64,000 nucleotides of DNA. It comes from Myxocyprinus asiaticus. Its lineage: Eukaryota; Chordata; Actinopteri; Cypriniformes; Catostomidae. The DNA is taken from assembly GCF_019703515.2 (NCBI RefSeq), contig NC_059393.1:10434001-10498000 (forward strand). Reading direction: 5' to 3'. The position numbers and the translations under genes were made by a program. The notes beneath the pieces are model-generated. The model did no database searches and had not been told where the DNA came from. It saw nothing but the letters and a program-made list of their open reading frames with translations. The stretch's first letter is position 1, and each line of letters begins with the position of its first letter. This document shows positions 39,453-61,835 of the stretch, piece after piece.

Positions 39453-41262
39453 CTTTCAGTTGGTCATTAACACTTTGCCCAGCACGTTCCAACACTCTTC
39501 CATCTTCTTTCTCGTAACGGTCATCCAGAAAACTTGCAGTGACCTCTGACAAGTGCACCTTCCCTGCAACGCCCAGCTGTTCCATAAGATTGGCCAAGTT
39601 GACATCATTGGACCAGACGTCAAACTTAAAGCGCTTCATTCCGAGAATGCCACATAGCACAGTGCCAGTGTGGACGCCAACACGCATGTCCACGGTCTCA
39701 GACGTCTCCTGGCAGAATTGCTCAATGGCATGGATCATCCCAAGACCCATGTCCACACAGCAGTACGCATGATCGGTGCGTGGCTCGGGGCAGCCCGCAA
39801 CACAATAATAACAGTCTCCTAGAGTGCTGATCTTCTCACAGTGGGTCAACTCACACAGACGGTCAAAACGACCAAACAGGTCATTCAGCAGTCCAACCAG
39901 GGCATGGGCGGATTTGTTGGCACTCATTTTGGTGAATCCTACAATGTCGGCAAAAAGGATGCTGACCAGCTCCATGCGCTTCATGTTGAAGGGTCTGAAA
40001 ATTATTTGTCCACGTGGGATTGAGTTTTTCTTACGCTTGTTGCACTTCGGGCTGGATGAGGCTGCGGCAGATGTTGTAGCAACAGAGCACGTACCTGCGC
40101 TGTATCGTTTCCCTGAGCTTTCGCTCTCCTCGTCTCCCTGCTTCATCAGTTCATCCGCCACCAGCTGCGGCATAACAGAGTGGATCATCCGCTCCTTAAG
40201 AGCTTTCTCCACTTCAAGATCCTTGCCGTGCATGATTGCCTGCCCTACCTTTAGAAAGGTACTCCGAGAACGCACTTCAGACATAATAAATATGTGGATG
40301 CCGATGACATGGGCGCACAGGTGCAGCAGGGCTTTACCTGGGAAAAGCCACCTCAGCATTTCCCAGTCTGAACTTGGACCTTCGCCATTGGCCCATGACT
40401 CTACATCACTACCATTCAACTGAGCCAGTTGCAGCCAGCCTAAAGCCTCAAAGAGCACAGAATACAGGAGTCCAAGGAGCACAGAGGCATACAGGCGTAG
40501 ATGCAAAACACTGTACAACAAGAGCAGCACCTCCATACAAAGGGAAAATGTTCCAACAGGTGATATACAAGGAGCATGTTGGGAAGACTCCTCACCAACA
40601 GGGGGTAGTAGTGATTGATTGCCCACTCTCTGTCCACCAAAATGAGCAAAGTAAGCAGTCTGGGTCTGTGGTGCCAATGTGATGCTGAACATGATTACTG
40701 TAAGCAGGAAGGAGGCGTGGTTATAGAGACGCACATACGGCCTCGAGAAGGTAAACCAGAGAAGGAGGAGGCAGATTATGAGGAACCCTGCAGTAGGGAC
40801 CAGGAAGTTTGTAGGATTACACCTGGAGCTATTGATCCCAAAGTACACCCCCCAAAGGAGTGCTGCAATGGCGAGGTAAAAGAGGATATAGCGGAATCGT
40901 CTTTGTGTCTGGGGAAAGCATCGCTCCCTGCATGCCTCCTCCAGTATGGATGAGTCAAATTTAGGGTCCCAGCACTGTGCAGCAGACCTTTCAAACAGCG
41001 GTGGAACTCTCCTCTGATTACTCAGATGAGTTATGGTAACCCTGGGTCCACCCAACTCCCCAAAGCTGCAGCTGGATGAGATACTATACTTGCAGGGCTT
41101 GGAGGAACCCATGCCACTGGGCACATCAGCACACTCACCCTCTCGTCCTGGGCCCACCTGTTGATGGTGGGTGTCAGTTATCCGCACAGTAACGGCACCT
41201 CCTTTACTATCACAGCAAACCTCAGTCTCCTGCAGCGGCTGGTGCTGCTGTGGCAATGCCAT
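39453..41262 (-). CDS. adcy9: adenylate cyclase type 9, first coding exon (partial gene)
   Basis: Converts ATP to cAMP at the plasma membrane. Recognised by ADCY9-specific stretches such as CFPQTQRRFRY, RSRSTFLKVGQ and KDLEVEKALKERMIHSVMP. The exon encodes 603 residues plus one base of a split Gly codon. Predicted membrane segments lie near residues 124-143, 153-172, 183-199, 238-257, 258-275 and 308-328. Possible N-glycosylation sites are N144, N215 and N283. The C1 catalytic domain starts near 430: metal-binding Asp439 (FADIVGF) and Asp483 (TLGDCYY) are 44 apart, as in human ADCY9. The second membrane block and C2 domain are missing because their exons lie beyond the window. The start ATG at 41262 sits in a strong context (CACCATGG). 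The exon ends at 39453, followed by GTAAGA; in-frame reading past it hits intron. The N-terminal half is about 40 residues longer than the human protein (Asp439 versus Asp399), partly through longer loops and an Ala/Ser-rich insert near 388-405. Known family, high certainty. Confidence 0.96.
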
Positions 41263-41620
41263 GGTGATGAGACAACAGCTGGCTCTTAGTTATCACATAT
41301 CAGCTACTATTAACTGTACAAAGGAAGTGGTACTTGATATGGAAAATTATACTTATGAGAGCAACAAAAAGTTTCTATGTGAAAACAGTCCTGCCCAAGT
41401 GCTCTCCGGAGATGGACCGTCACGGACTCTTGACCAGTTCCTTATCCGTGCTCCAATGACGTCAGCACTCGGATTCCATTGTGTTTTATGGCTCAGTGGC
41501 GCGCGAGCGCGCCTGTGTGTGCTTCTGCTCCGTGCGCGCTGCCGAGACTGACGCACTGTCATCCGCTCGGTCCCTCTTTCTCAAGCACATCGCTTTTAAT
41601 TCGCATTCAGCAGGACAAGA
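41263..41620 (-). promoter_or_regulatory. adcy9: proximal 5' flank / 5' UTR of adcy9
   Basis: GC-rich sequence directly upstream of the ATG. It contains CCAAT (41453-41457, plus strand) overlapping a perfect CRE, a GC-rich near-palindrome at 41498-41513, and a TATA-like CATAAAA on the minus strand near 41483-41489. A plausible splice acceptor (pyrimidines then ACAG, cut before 41313) lies about 50 nt upstream of the ATG, so a non-coding first exon further upstream is possible. The transcription start cannot be fixed from sequence alone. Confidence 0.5.
41457..41464. promoter_or_regulatory. consensus cAMP response element (TGACGTCA)
   Basis: A perfect 8-bp palindromic CRE, the binding site of CREB/ATF bZIP dimers, lies 195 bp upstream of the adcy9 start codon. 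It directly abuts a CCAAT motif. Half-matching TGACATCA sites occur at 42046-42053 and 42337-42344. Occupancy is inferred, not shown. Confidence 0.55.
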
Positions 41621-42829
41621 GCAAGTACGTATATTTAAATTGTAAGAAACGTGGGAGGTTGGTACACATCGGCTATTCTGAAGCTGTCTTTAAAAGACTT
41701 TTTTATCCAGTCAACACTGTCCTTCAAACACCCTCTCCAATGCTCTACAACGTTTGAATTTGCTTTCCCTTTTTTTAAGCTAATAAAAACATTTGAAGGT
41801 AAAATACATTTAAATTTCATATTTCCAAATGCCAGATTTTACCCATTTCTTGCACTAATTTCGGTTTAACGTCAGTTTTAAGTCAAATGTCAAAAGTAAC
41901 GGTTGCTGTTTGACGGTTAAGACTAATCTGTCAAAAAGGCGCGAATTTCTGAGAGAAAACTTTTAAAACGCTTCGAATTTCACTTTTGAACGACAACAAT
42001 CACTTCATATCGATTCAAAAGTGTCTATTATATCCCCTTATGTTGTGACATCAGGATGAGATGAAGCGATACTCGTCTTCATCTTAATACCGCGTAAAAA
42101 GCGAAAAGTCAGACGGTAAAGATTTGCAGTCGCCTTTTTTCGAACAAACTCGGGCAATATTCCGTTACAACCCAACTTCTGCCCCTGTCGAGGGTAAAAA
42201 GAGGGCCTATTCCCATGGAGGAGCCCCGTCCTTTCCTGAACACCCACTCCGGATATCAAAAGTGAATATTCCAGCTCTTAAAAAGTTGAAAGTTGAAATA
42301 CTACCAAAATCAAGCTGTCGTCGCGATCACTTTAAATGACATCAGCGCTTCGCGTGTGGGTGCAACGCGGCTGTGCAGATCTGCCAACTCCAGAAGACAT
42401 AAATAATATGGTGATTTCAACTTTAAAGAAGAAGAAAATACTGATAGTTCCGAGCAAATCTTACAAATCAAAGTCTTCTGAAGGGAAGTATATCCTTGTT
42501 TGTGTGCAACCCCTCGAACCCTCTTGACTTGTGTGTAATCTCCAAGAATTTTAATGCAAAGTGTTCAAAATGAATAAGAAAGTTTTTTTCCCCCAGGCCT
42601 CGAGTCCCTTGATCAGACTGGCAGTTTAACACTCGTGGAGTTTAGAGCAATAATGAGTATGTGCCCTCCTCTCACACTCCATTATACATTTATAATCCCA
42701 TGCCAATGCTCCAACTTAATCTTCTACTTTATTTTCTCCAGGTCGCCAAGAAGATACACCGTTTGTGTTTAGGATTCTTCCAAAACTCTGTACAAGTCCG
42801 CTTTTTTCATAGGCAAGCTCATGCCAGGC
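41621..42829. other. adcy9 distal 5' flank, no gene seen
   Basis: Mostly AT-rich single-copy-looking sequence with two TGACATCA CRE-like sites (42046-42053, 42337-42344). Several short open frames on both strands lack recognisable domains or splice structure. Confidence 0.5.
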
Positions 42830-43180
42830 GAACACACTGCAGCTGTGTCGCGTTGCGTCCTCTTCCGTTCGCCCTCGGTTCTCTCCTCCCCCGTCTGAAC
42901 GAGCCTGTTGAAGGGAACGGCTGAGTCGTGAGAACCGGGCGGCTTCAGGTCGGGACACGGCGTTTACCCGGGCGCTGCGTTCACCAGCACCACCACCACC
43001 ACCATGTTCTGAGCACACTCGGAAAATATGGATGTGGGCGTGCAGCGGGATGGACAACTTGACTACAGTGTTGAAAGACAGGGGAGGGGGCAAGTCGGAT
43101 GGGTGCGCGCACGCTAAGCTATCTGAACGGCGGCGCGCACGTATGAGAAAGGCAAATACAGTAGGTTTCACCCCTCAAAT
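42830..43180. promoter_or_regulatory. GC/CpG-rich block upstream of adcy9, possible alternative first exon or promoter
   Basis: This block is much richer in CG dinucleotides than its AT-rich surroundings. On the minus strand it has a donor-like GGGTAAAC after 42968, which could pair with the acceptor at 41313 to form a non-coding adcy9 exon. Open frames of 151 codons (minus, 42716-43171) and 72 codons (plus, 43032-43250) match no protein family I recognise and look like by-products of high GC. Promoter or 5' exon function is inferred from base composition and position. Confidence 0.4.
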
Positions 43181-43250
43181 TGGATTGATGTTCTCTGGGC
43201 ATGGAGCACGTGTTGTCAAAAGAACAGGTACGTTGAGTGTAATTATGTAG

Positions 43251-44284
43251 CTATTAATTCTCTGCCTAGATTTCTTCTTAGAAACTGTATTTGACATGCA
43301 ATTTGAGTAATTCCTAACTGTTATTGAGGTACAAATAAATCAGTATGAGTCAAACATCAGCAATGAAGAAAAATGACTAGAATGATATACCAATTTTTAT
43401 TTCAAAAGTTTTTGCACACAGTTTTTCTGTTAACATTTTTTTTAATTGTATAAAATTAAATAGATCTTATTTAATTTCATGACATAATATTGAAGTGAGT
43501 AAATTTAACTTAAACATTTCAGTAACTTTTACATACAAATCTGTATTTAATATGGTACATGGTATTTAAATAAGGTATTTGTGGTATATTTATTTCCACA
43601 GGAAAGCTTCATACATGCTATGTATTTTATTGTAAACATCACTGCATTACTGACGATTGATCACAATCTGGAGCTGTGCATGCAGACCTTAACACTTGGT
43701 GCACAAAACACCATGATGGTAACAATTAACTTTTCTTCTTCTTCTTCTTCTTCTTCTTTTTTTTTTTTTTTCATGAATGGGTAATTTTGAGTAGAAAACA
43801 TACTTCAGACTTCACAAAACAAGAAGTTACCAAACGTTACAACAAAATCAACAATAAAAAAGTTGTAAATAACCTTGCAAGTGAACCCATCATTACTCAT
43901 TTAAGCCCTGCTCATGCTGGAAACAACAGCTTGGAAAAGTTAAGGAAAATGTACTTGTTTTATTTACCAGTGAAACTTACTCAAATTAGCGAAAAAATAT
44001 GACAAGTTTTTTTGATTGTTTGTTTTTTTACCTAAGGATTGATGTATGATTACACATTGTAAAAATAACAAATAATCCTAAATAATATTTACTTAGAAGC
44101 TAAAGCAAGATTTTTTTTTTACATGTTTGAATTAAAAACAAATGCACAATTTACTCTATATCTTCAAGTTCACGCCTAAAACTTATTAAATGTAGAAAGT
44201 ACTAATGTTTTCTGCTATATTTACTTCACCACAAAATATTTTTTATATATTAAGTGCACTAAAACTTAATGCAACAAAAATAAA
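43251..44284. other. intergenic, no gene seen
   Basis: AT-rich sequence between the adcy9 5' flank and the srl 3' end. It includes a (TTC)n run ending in poly-T at 43731-43772. No coding or RNA gene signal was recognised. Confidence 0.6.
43731..43772. repeat. (TTC)n and poly-T tract
   Basis: About eight TTC units followed by a T run. Confidence 0.93.
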
Positions 44285-44968
44285 AAAGGACAGTTTACCC
44301 AAAAATTAAAACTCTCATAATTTGCTCACCCTCGTGCCATCCTAGATGTATATGACTTTCTGTCTTTTGCTCAACACAAACAAAGATTTTTAGAAGAATA
44401 TTTCAGCTCTATGGGTCATTTCAATGCACTGAACGGTGGCCAGACCTTTGAAGCTCCAAAAAAGCGGATAAAGACAACATTAAATATCCATTCGCCTTGA
44501 GTAGTTTAGTCAATGTCTTCTGAAGTGATTCAGTCAGTTTTGGGTTAGAAGTGTACAGACCAAAATTTAACTCCTTTTTCACGATATATTTTGCCATTGC
44601 AGTCTCTAGATACGATCATGATTTCAAGCTCGATTACACTTCCTAGTGCAACGAGACTGCTGTCAAGATTTATAGTGAAAAAGGACTTAAATATTTATCT
44701 GTTTCACACCCACACTTATCATATCGCCTCAGAAGACATGAATTAAACCACTAGAGTCACATGGATTACTTTTATTCTGCCTTTGTCTGATTTTTGGACC
44801 TTCAGAGTTCTGGTCACCACTCACTTGCATTGTATGGACCAAAAGAGCTGAGAAATTATTCTTAAAATCTTTGTGTTCTGCAGAAGAAAGAAAGTCATAC
44901 ACATCTGGGATAGCATGAGGGTGAGTAAATTATGAGAATTTTCATTTTAGTGGGAACTAACCCTTTAA
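44285..44968. mobile_element. MITE-like inverted-repeat element, apparently complete copy
   Basis: Both ends carry the same roughly 190-bp sequence in opposite orientation: TTTACCC...GCTCACCCTC at the left, GAGGGTGAGTAAATT...AACCCTTTAA at the right, each followed by the AAGATTTTTAGAAGAATATTTCAGCTC-type arm. No transposase is present. The same family recurs at 31914-32545 and 34340-34696. The TTAA at the right end fits a TTAA-targeting superfamily, but I do not assign one. Confidence 0.65.
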
Positions 44969-47113
44969 GCAGGTGTGTAGTAATTTATACATGTTATTAA
45001 ATGTGCACTTAGTGTTCTTTGAAGATGTCATTTTGGACATACACTGACACCTAGTGGTGTGGATGCAGCATATTCAAACACAATAGTTTTTAGGTTACCG
45101 ATGCCATTGAAGAAATTAATTCTTCACAGTCAGCCATGATTAATTTAATCTAAGAGTGAAAGTGTCCAATAACAAGACGGTTACTGAGATTAAGCGAGTG
45201 GTTTTTGGCTGGTCATGTGATTCTATTTGAGGGGACCCTCTCCATGAAGAATAGAACAGCTTTTAAAAGGTTAATGACATAAGTCTTTATCTCATGTGAG
45301 TGCTTGTGATTTTATACTTATGTTTCAAAAGTACTATTCATTTCTTTAGGAGGAAACCTTTTTGAAAGGGGAAAAAATTTATTAGGGCACCTTTAATGTG
45401 TGTGTGTGTGTTTTAGAATTATGTGCAAAATGCTTCATGCCCATTGATTGCTGTTGGTTTGAAAGAGAGTTAAATGTTGCACAACCTCCCTTTTGGGTTG
45501 TCTTCAAAGGTAAAATGATTAATAAATGAAGTAAATAGGCTTTTTCTAGCTATGGTCTGGGTTATGGTTATTATTATCTTTATTTAAAAACAATAAAAGT
45601 CTATAGTATGGCAGTGCAAAGGAACATACCTGAGATTCTGGGTGCGTCCTGACCTTTGATCTATCAGATAAGTCACATCCAAGTGATAATCATTCTATGC
45701 TTCCCGTGTCGGACATAGATCATGTCCAGGTTCTGAGACGAGCTGTGTTGTGTCAGTAGGGAAAGTTTATGACACAGGAGTCAGTTGAGGGATTTAACCA
45801 ACACCAACCAGTGGAGTCGTTATGCATGAACATCTTGTCTCTTACTCAAAAGTATATCTGCAGATTGTTTAAATAAATGAATAAAATTTTAGATAATATT
45901 TATTAAATATTATATATATTATAATAGAATATAAAATAATAATTAGGGACACAGTATTCAGTGAAAATTTTAATTAAACTCAACAATGTATTGTAGATAT
46001 TTCAGCATTTACAATCCTGGCCCTTTCAAGAGTCATAAATACTTAGAAAGGTGAGCTTTGATGAGGCATGTGAGGCATAATATTTTATAATATGTTATAA
46101 TTGTATAGCATAATATTCTATAGTATACACAATTCATGTCATGTGAGATATAATGACAAATTATATAACTATGATGTGAAAATTATACTGTATGTAAATG
46201 ACCCTGCTCGACATTTCATTTGTATATAAAAATTGATAGATTGCTGCTGCTGTGTAGTTTCATTTACAGGCTGAAAACAGATAAACAACATGATAACATA
46301 AACAGTACTTTTTATGAGGCCAAAGGTTGTCATTGAACAGTGATCAGTAGCCTATTTTTATTGCAGCAGTTCAATTAAATGATACGCCATCTAGTGGATA
46401 TTTGGTTCATATTTTGTTCACAACTAGTTACACACTTAAGTGGAATCACCAGTTTTAACTTGCTGGAGCTCTTCAAGCCAACAAACAGCTGTAATTAAGA
46501 GCACTAAAGAGGCCAGATTCAACAGATTATTTACCCATTCCTCTATCTCTCTCCCAATCCATCCACTTATACAGTATATAGGCATTTTACAATTCTTAAT
46601 TTAACAGTTTAATATGCCTGTTTATATTGTTTTAAATGTACATTTTTATGTTGATTTTCCATATTCTGTGAAAACAACTTTAATTTCACCATAGTTTTAA
46701 CATGCAGTATTGTCAATATGTAACTAATATGTAATACTAGTAGATCTTAACATTTACCAAAAACTCAAATACCAGTAAACTGTATAAAGTAAAATTATCA
46801 ATGCAAATCAATTGGTGTTGAAGTAATAGAGAAAGCATAAAGTAATGAAGTTAAGCTTTCTACAACAGATGTTGATTACTTTTACAACGACATTCCAATG
46901 AAAAATGCGATTAATGACATGGTATTGTTCCGCACATGAAAAATAAAAATGTAAAATAATTGTTTTGCTAACTGAGTTAAATTAGAACAAGGAAGGGAAA
47001 AAAAGAGAGACTGATTCCCTTCATTCAAGTCTATTATATTGAGTGGTAAAATATACAGTACTTCCTATGTTTAACTGACCTTGCATTTCTGTGTGTCATA
47101 ATATTACACCATA
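44969..47113. other. intergenic, no gene seen
   Basis: AT-rich sequence with no recognisable coding exon, transposon terminus or RNA gene. It may include the distal srl 3' UTR if a far polyadenylation site is used. Confidence 0.5.
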
Positions 47114-47119
47114 TTTATT
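47114..47119 (-). terminator. srl: candidate srl polyadenylation signal (AATAAA)
   Basis: AATAAA on the minus strand, 244 nt beyond the srl stop codon. Another AATAAA at 47332-47337 is only 26 nt past the stop and is less likely to be the main one. The used site cannot be decided without transcript data. Confidence 0.4.
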
Positions 47120-47211
47120 TCATTTGATCTCCTATGCTCTCAGTATATCCTCTCTCTTGCTTTTTCCTTAACCTGTTATTCTTATCCATCCAGTATTCAA
47201 TCCATTATTCC

Positions 47212-47236
47212 ATTCATTCATTCATTCATTCATTCT
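47212..47236. repeat. (ATTC)n microsatellite
   Basis: About six ATTC units in the probable srl 3' UTR, 127 nt past the stop. Confidence 0.9.
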
Positions 47237-47362
47237 TTGCTTGGTGCCCAGTCCAGTGACTAATTGATTGTGCCTCCAGTAGGGATTAAACCTTCACAGT
47301 TTTCCATACTTCCCATCTCTCCCTCCTCTCTTTTATTCTCCCTCTCTCAGTCTCTCCCTCCT

Positions 47363-57503
<10,141 letters not shown>

Positions 57504-59167
57504 ATTGACTGCCAGAGCTGGTCAGTTCCCTTCTCAGGCTAGATATACCCCAGGAGAGAGGTAAAGGGGGCATGTGGAGGGTCTGGGGGTGGGACGGCGC
57601 TCATGGACATTAGAGCATTCGCACAAGTGTCAGCAGTACAAGCAGCTGCCTTCTCCAATCAGAGATCCGAAACAAAAAAGAGAGACTTTTAAAAAGTTAA
57701 ACTAACTTTTATTCTGTATAACTATCTGTATAAGCATCTTTAGAACCAGGGTAAAATAAACAAAAAAGATAAATTAATAGTTGTTGCACAGCTTAATTTT
57801 TGAGGCAAGAGCATAGTTTAAACTAACTCAAAATATAGTATTAGCCTACTCCCTAAGTGATGTGTGCATAGATGTTTTACATCAACATGCTTGTTTTTTT
57901 ACAAAGTAAAGTTATCAAGTGTTGCCAACACTGGATTTTCGGTAACTATCAGATTATTGTTTTGATTTTCTTGCAGCACCTCTTGTAACCACCAGATAGC
58001 ACTCTTCTACTCATTTACTCTTCTTAGTTTTTGGACGTTATCAAGGTAACACCGTGGTTGTTTGGATATGTACCATGGCAATACCATGTTTTTGAGCATG
58101 TACCATGAAAGTACTATGGTTCTCTTTGAAGAAGCTTAAAGTAGCCTATATGGTATATAAATATGGTAGTCACTGAGTACCACCCTTGCTTAGAGGAGTT
58201 TTGGCCATTTTTGGGGCAAATTAGGCAGATGGCCTTGCAGCTAAACCATTTGAGCACCATCTTAGGCTGGAAGTCCATCTTCTTTAACCAGCAAACCAGC
58301 ATTACACAGCAGGTGTTGTAGGCCTATATATCGAAGTAACTGGTTTTACCTTTTGATACCATCACTGTTCTAGCTGGGTCATTCTCAAAATATAAATGAT
58401 TATTTTTTATGCACATTTGAGCAGCCTCATCTTCCTCTGATCTTTGATCTTGGAAGTTCTTTTCTACAACTTTTTGTTATTTTCAAAATACAAGTTTTTA
58501 ATATTGACAACACCAGTGACATGAAATCAAGGGAGAAACATAATTTTTAAATTATTTAAATTATTAATTACTGTACATATGTTTTGTTTTTTTGCACACT
58601 ATAGGCTTTGGGAAAACAATGAAAAATGAAAAAACCTTTTGTAGAGACAAACTTTGATGTTGGCTTGACAAAGCCTTGTCTGAAAGTTTAAACTAGTTTT
58701 AAAAGTTTTAAGTTTATATAGTCATTACAGTATAACAGACAACCAGCTAGCTAGATAAATTGTCAGAAAGATAGATAGATAGATATTGCTAGCATGTTGC
58801 TAGGATGTTTCTAGATGTTGCTAGCATGTTTTAGCTCCTTTCATGCGTGTTTTAGCTAGTTGCTAGGAGTTGCTAGCTTGTTGCTAGATAACTACCGAGA
58901 GATAGGCAAGAAAGTGAGCCATAGAGAAAGAAACTGAAAGCAGATTAAAATGCTAGAGTGAGCTTGTTTACATGTGAATTGTTTGACAGTTAGAGTTTGA
59001 ATTCAGGAACATTCCTTTAATGTGAGTCTATGAGATTTTTCCAGAATTTTGTTCGCCGCTGTGTGAACACCGTAAATCTGATCAATCCGAAAAGTCATAG
59101 CAGCCTGAGTCAGAACAGCCTGAAGGTCCATCCTGAAATTGGTGGATGTAGCTTGAAATCTTTAAGA
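57504..59167. other. srl 5' flank and intergenic, no gene seen
   Basis: Contains the likely srl promoter just above 57503, the repeat themes ACCATGG...GTACCATG near 58040-58130, and a GTTGCTAG-based minisatellite at about 58785-58890. No coding sequence was recognised. Confidence 0.5.
58765..58892. repeat. (ATAG)n and GTTGCTAG minisatellite
   Basis: A short (GATA)n run leads into irregular tandem GTTGCTAG units (TTGCTAGCATG, TTGCTAGGATG, TTGCTAGGAG, TTGCTAGCTTG). Confidence 0.8.
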
Positions 59168-59522
59168 CAGGTGTGGGGAACATTTGTCCTATTAAGGGCC
59201 ATTTGAATATTTACAAAATTATTCACGGGCCACAAAATTGCTTGCAGTTTCTGATTGTGAGTTGAAATTTACGTATGCATTCTGTTACGTGCTCACACAC
59301 CAAGAATTGTATTTATTTATTTTTTACGATTTTTCAATTATACAATATTTTGCATTGTTATTATTTTAAATACTTTTTAATCATCATTTAATTATTTTTT
59401 AGTTAATGGTATCAAGGCAATTTTTTTTGCTTTTCAAATAATTTCTCAAATGGCCTCGGGGGCCAGGTAAAATGGTCTCGCGGACCTTATACAGCCCTGA
59501 GGCCTGACATTCCCCACCCCTG
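59168..59522. mobile_element. hAT-like MITE
   Basis: Ends CAGGTGTGGGGAACATTTG and GACATTCCCCACCCCTG are inverted. Flanks CTTTAAGA and CTTTAGTA match at 6 of 8 positions, an eroded hAT duplication. The subterminal GGGCC...GGGGGCCAGG blocks are typical. 355 bp, non-coding. Confidence 0.8.
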
Positions 59523-59566
59523 CTTTAGTAGTTATTACAGTCCAAAATTTGTAATGTGAGTCAATG

Positions 59567-61050
59567 CAGGGTTGCTGCATTTTTTTTAAATCAAATTTAA
59601 GACTTTTTAAGACCTCAACAAATCAAATTAATTCCATATCCCCAAAACAAAAACAAACCCACACAATCTCAAAATAAATCATGTATCACATACTCTTACT
59701 TAAACAGACAGGGACACACATTCAACATGGCTTATCAGTAAAACAGGGTAGCTATATCAAAGTCTTTCTAGCAAGTCCACTGTCGGCCATCTTTGGAATG
59801 CTCTCGGGAGGCTATTTCCAGTTATGCCAGTGCAGCTCCTATCTACTTGAATGGGGAAAGACTGAAATCTCCAAAAAGTTTGGTCAAGATTATGATCAAA
59901 AACCATATTTCAAATCAGCAAAAAAATTGGATAATTCTGGTATCATAAATTGTGCTTCTTTACCTAATATTAAGCTAAAACACGCAATTTTCCCGGCTTG
60001 TATAGCTAATGCGCATGCGCGTTATTGAGTTGCTTGACAAGTGATGTCTGTATATAAAAGGTGATTGGCTCTTTTACCTTTAAGGTGGGACTTCTTCTAC
60101 ATCAGTTGACCGTTGGGCGGTTAGAGCTCCTTGGTTGGGCATTCCAGTTTGTCCCATTCATTTTAATAGAAGTACCCCGTCTCTGCTAAATAGTCTATAT
60201 AGGATATATGCTTTTAAGTTTTAAATACTCAAGACATGTTTTCCACACTTTAAAATCAATTTATTTACCATTAAATAAATAAATACAAATTAGAGGTCGA
60301 CCAATATTAGATTTCACTGACATGATAATGTGTTGAAAGAAAGGCAATTAATCTGCCAAAAGTTTTTAAAATTGGTAGCCTATATTAAATGTTCTTAATA
60401 TTTCCTTCCTGTGATAGGGAGGGCCAGACAGAGGCTACAAGAGTCCAAATCAAATTAAATTCCAGATGCACTTTATGGTGCAGCCAAAATACCAATAACC
60501 AAAAAAAAAAATGAATAAAAGAATTGGATTCATAGTGCGGAACTTGGAACTTTAAAGACTGAAATACACCAGGGACTCTTCCAACAGATAATGGAAATAA
60601 AACTTATACTCCTACAATAATCTACAACATATTACAATTTAAACAATTAAAAGTAAACATTGTCATATTTCATCAACACTATATCATTATCAACAGATGA
60701 TAATTAGTGATCGCTTGTCATAAATTTCCGATATGGCTTATTGATTGTGAACTGCTCCGTAAAAGCTGAAAACTCACAAACCCTCACTAGTTTGAAAAAA
60801 ATACAACAGTGCCGTGTTTTCACTATGAAGGACGCAGCATATTCATTTATCCAATTAAATCGTATTCTTTTCAAGTTTGATGATCACATTAGGTCATATC
60901 ACGATTCCTGTCTTTCCGCCTCCAAATTTAAGACCTCTTTAAATTATAATTAAGACTTTCGTTGTATCATCTAAGATATTTAAGACTTTTTATGACCTTA
61001 CATTTTGGAGAACTGAATTTAAGACTTTTTAAGGATAAGCAGGAACCCTG
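59567..61050. mobile_element. hAT-like non-autonomous element
   Basis: Ends CAGGGTTGCTGCA and GCAGGAACCCTG are inverted, each followed inward by AATTTAAGACTTTTTAAG. Only CAATG is repeated at both flanks. It carries a repeat at 59765-60195 that is shared with 30660-30870 and 34085-34215. No transposase frame was seen. Confidence 0.65.
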
Positions 61051-61406
61051 CAATGGGAAATCGGGCCTGTTCGGAAGTCTGCTACAGGAGTACAGTAATT
61101 CCGATCAATTAGAAAAGATATAGCACACAAACTCAGTTTGAAGGTCTGTGCCAAGTTTGACAGATGTAGCTGGAAAGCTATTGACAAATTCAAATATATT
61201 TTCTAGATTTTCTAAATACAACAATATAGAGTCAAACCATTTCATATTTTTTAATAAAAGGTTAGGTTATAGAATGATGCCTTTTAAATTGGGTTTCTTG
61301 GCTATTCAAAACCTGGATTTGATTATCAGGGGCATTTGTTTTTTTAGGTTTTTTTCTAAACATAAAAAATTATATTGTCATTCTCTTATTCAGGTACAGT
61401 ACTTCA

Positions 61407-61835
61407 TTTAAAAAAAAAAAAAAAAAAAAAAAATTAATCCCCTTTTTCTCCCAATTTGGAATGCCCAATTCCCACTACTTAGTAGGTCCTCATAGTGGCG
61501 TGGTTACTCACCTCAATCCGAGTGGTGGAGGACAAGTCCCAGTTGCCTCCGCTTCTGAGACCGTCAATCCGCGCATCTTATCACGTGGCTCTCTGTGCAT
61601 GACACCGCAGAGACTCACAGCATGTGGAGGCTCATGCTACTCTCTGCGATCCACGCACAACTTACCACGTGCCCCATTGAGAGCGAGAACCACTAATCAC
61701 GACCACGAGGAGGTTACCCCATGTGACTCTACCCTCCCTACCAACCGGGCCAATTTGGTTGCTTAGGAGACCTGACTGGAGTCACTCAGCACATAGTCAG
61801 CGTCAATACTCGCTGAGCTACCCAGGCCCCCTAGA
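61407..61835 (-). mobile_element. tRNA-derived SINE, minus strand
   Basis: Perfect 12-bp duplication TACAGTACTTCA at 61395-61406 and 61836-61847. A poly-A tail (read as TTTAAA then 24 A on plus is the local tail region) adjoins CCCAATTTGGAATGCCC, the inverse of the tail of the copy at 13746-14202. The tRNA-like head GGGGGCCTGGGTAGCTCAG is at the right. The B box is eroded: the region reads CTGACTATGTGCTGAG. Confidence 0.92.

Noticed and set aside
39824..40423. 199-codon plus-strand open frame
   Set aside because: Antisense to the conserved adcy9 exon, with no domain of its own.
42716..43171. 151-codon minus-strand open frame upstream of adcy9
   Set aside because: High-GC sequence with Gly/Arg-rich translation and no recognisable domain; more likely 5' UTR or promoter.
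57541..57548. TATA-like GTATATCT upstream of srl
   Set aside because: Too close to the ATG to be confident and not supported by other core promoter elements; mentioned only as weak evidence.
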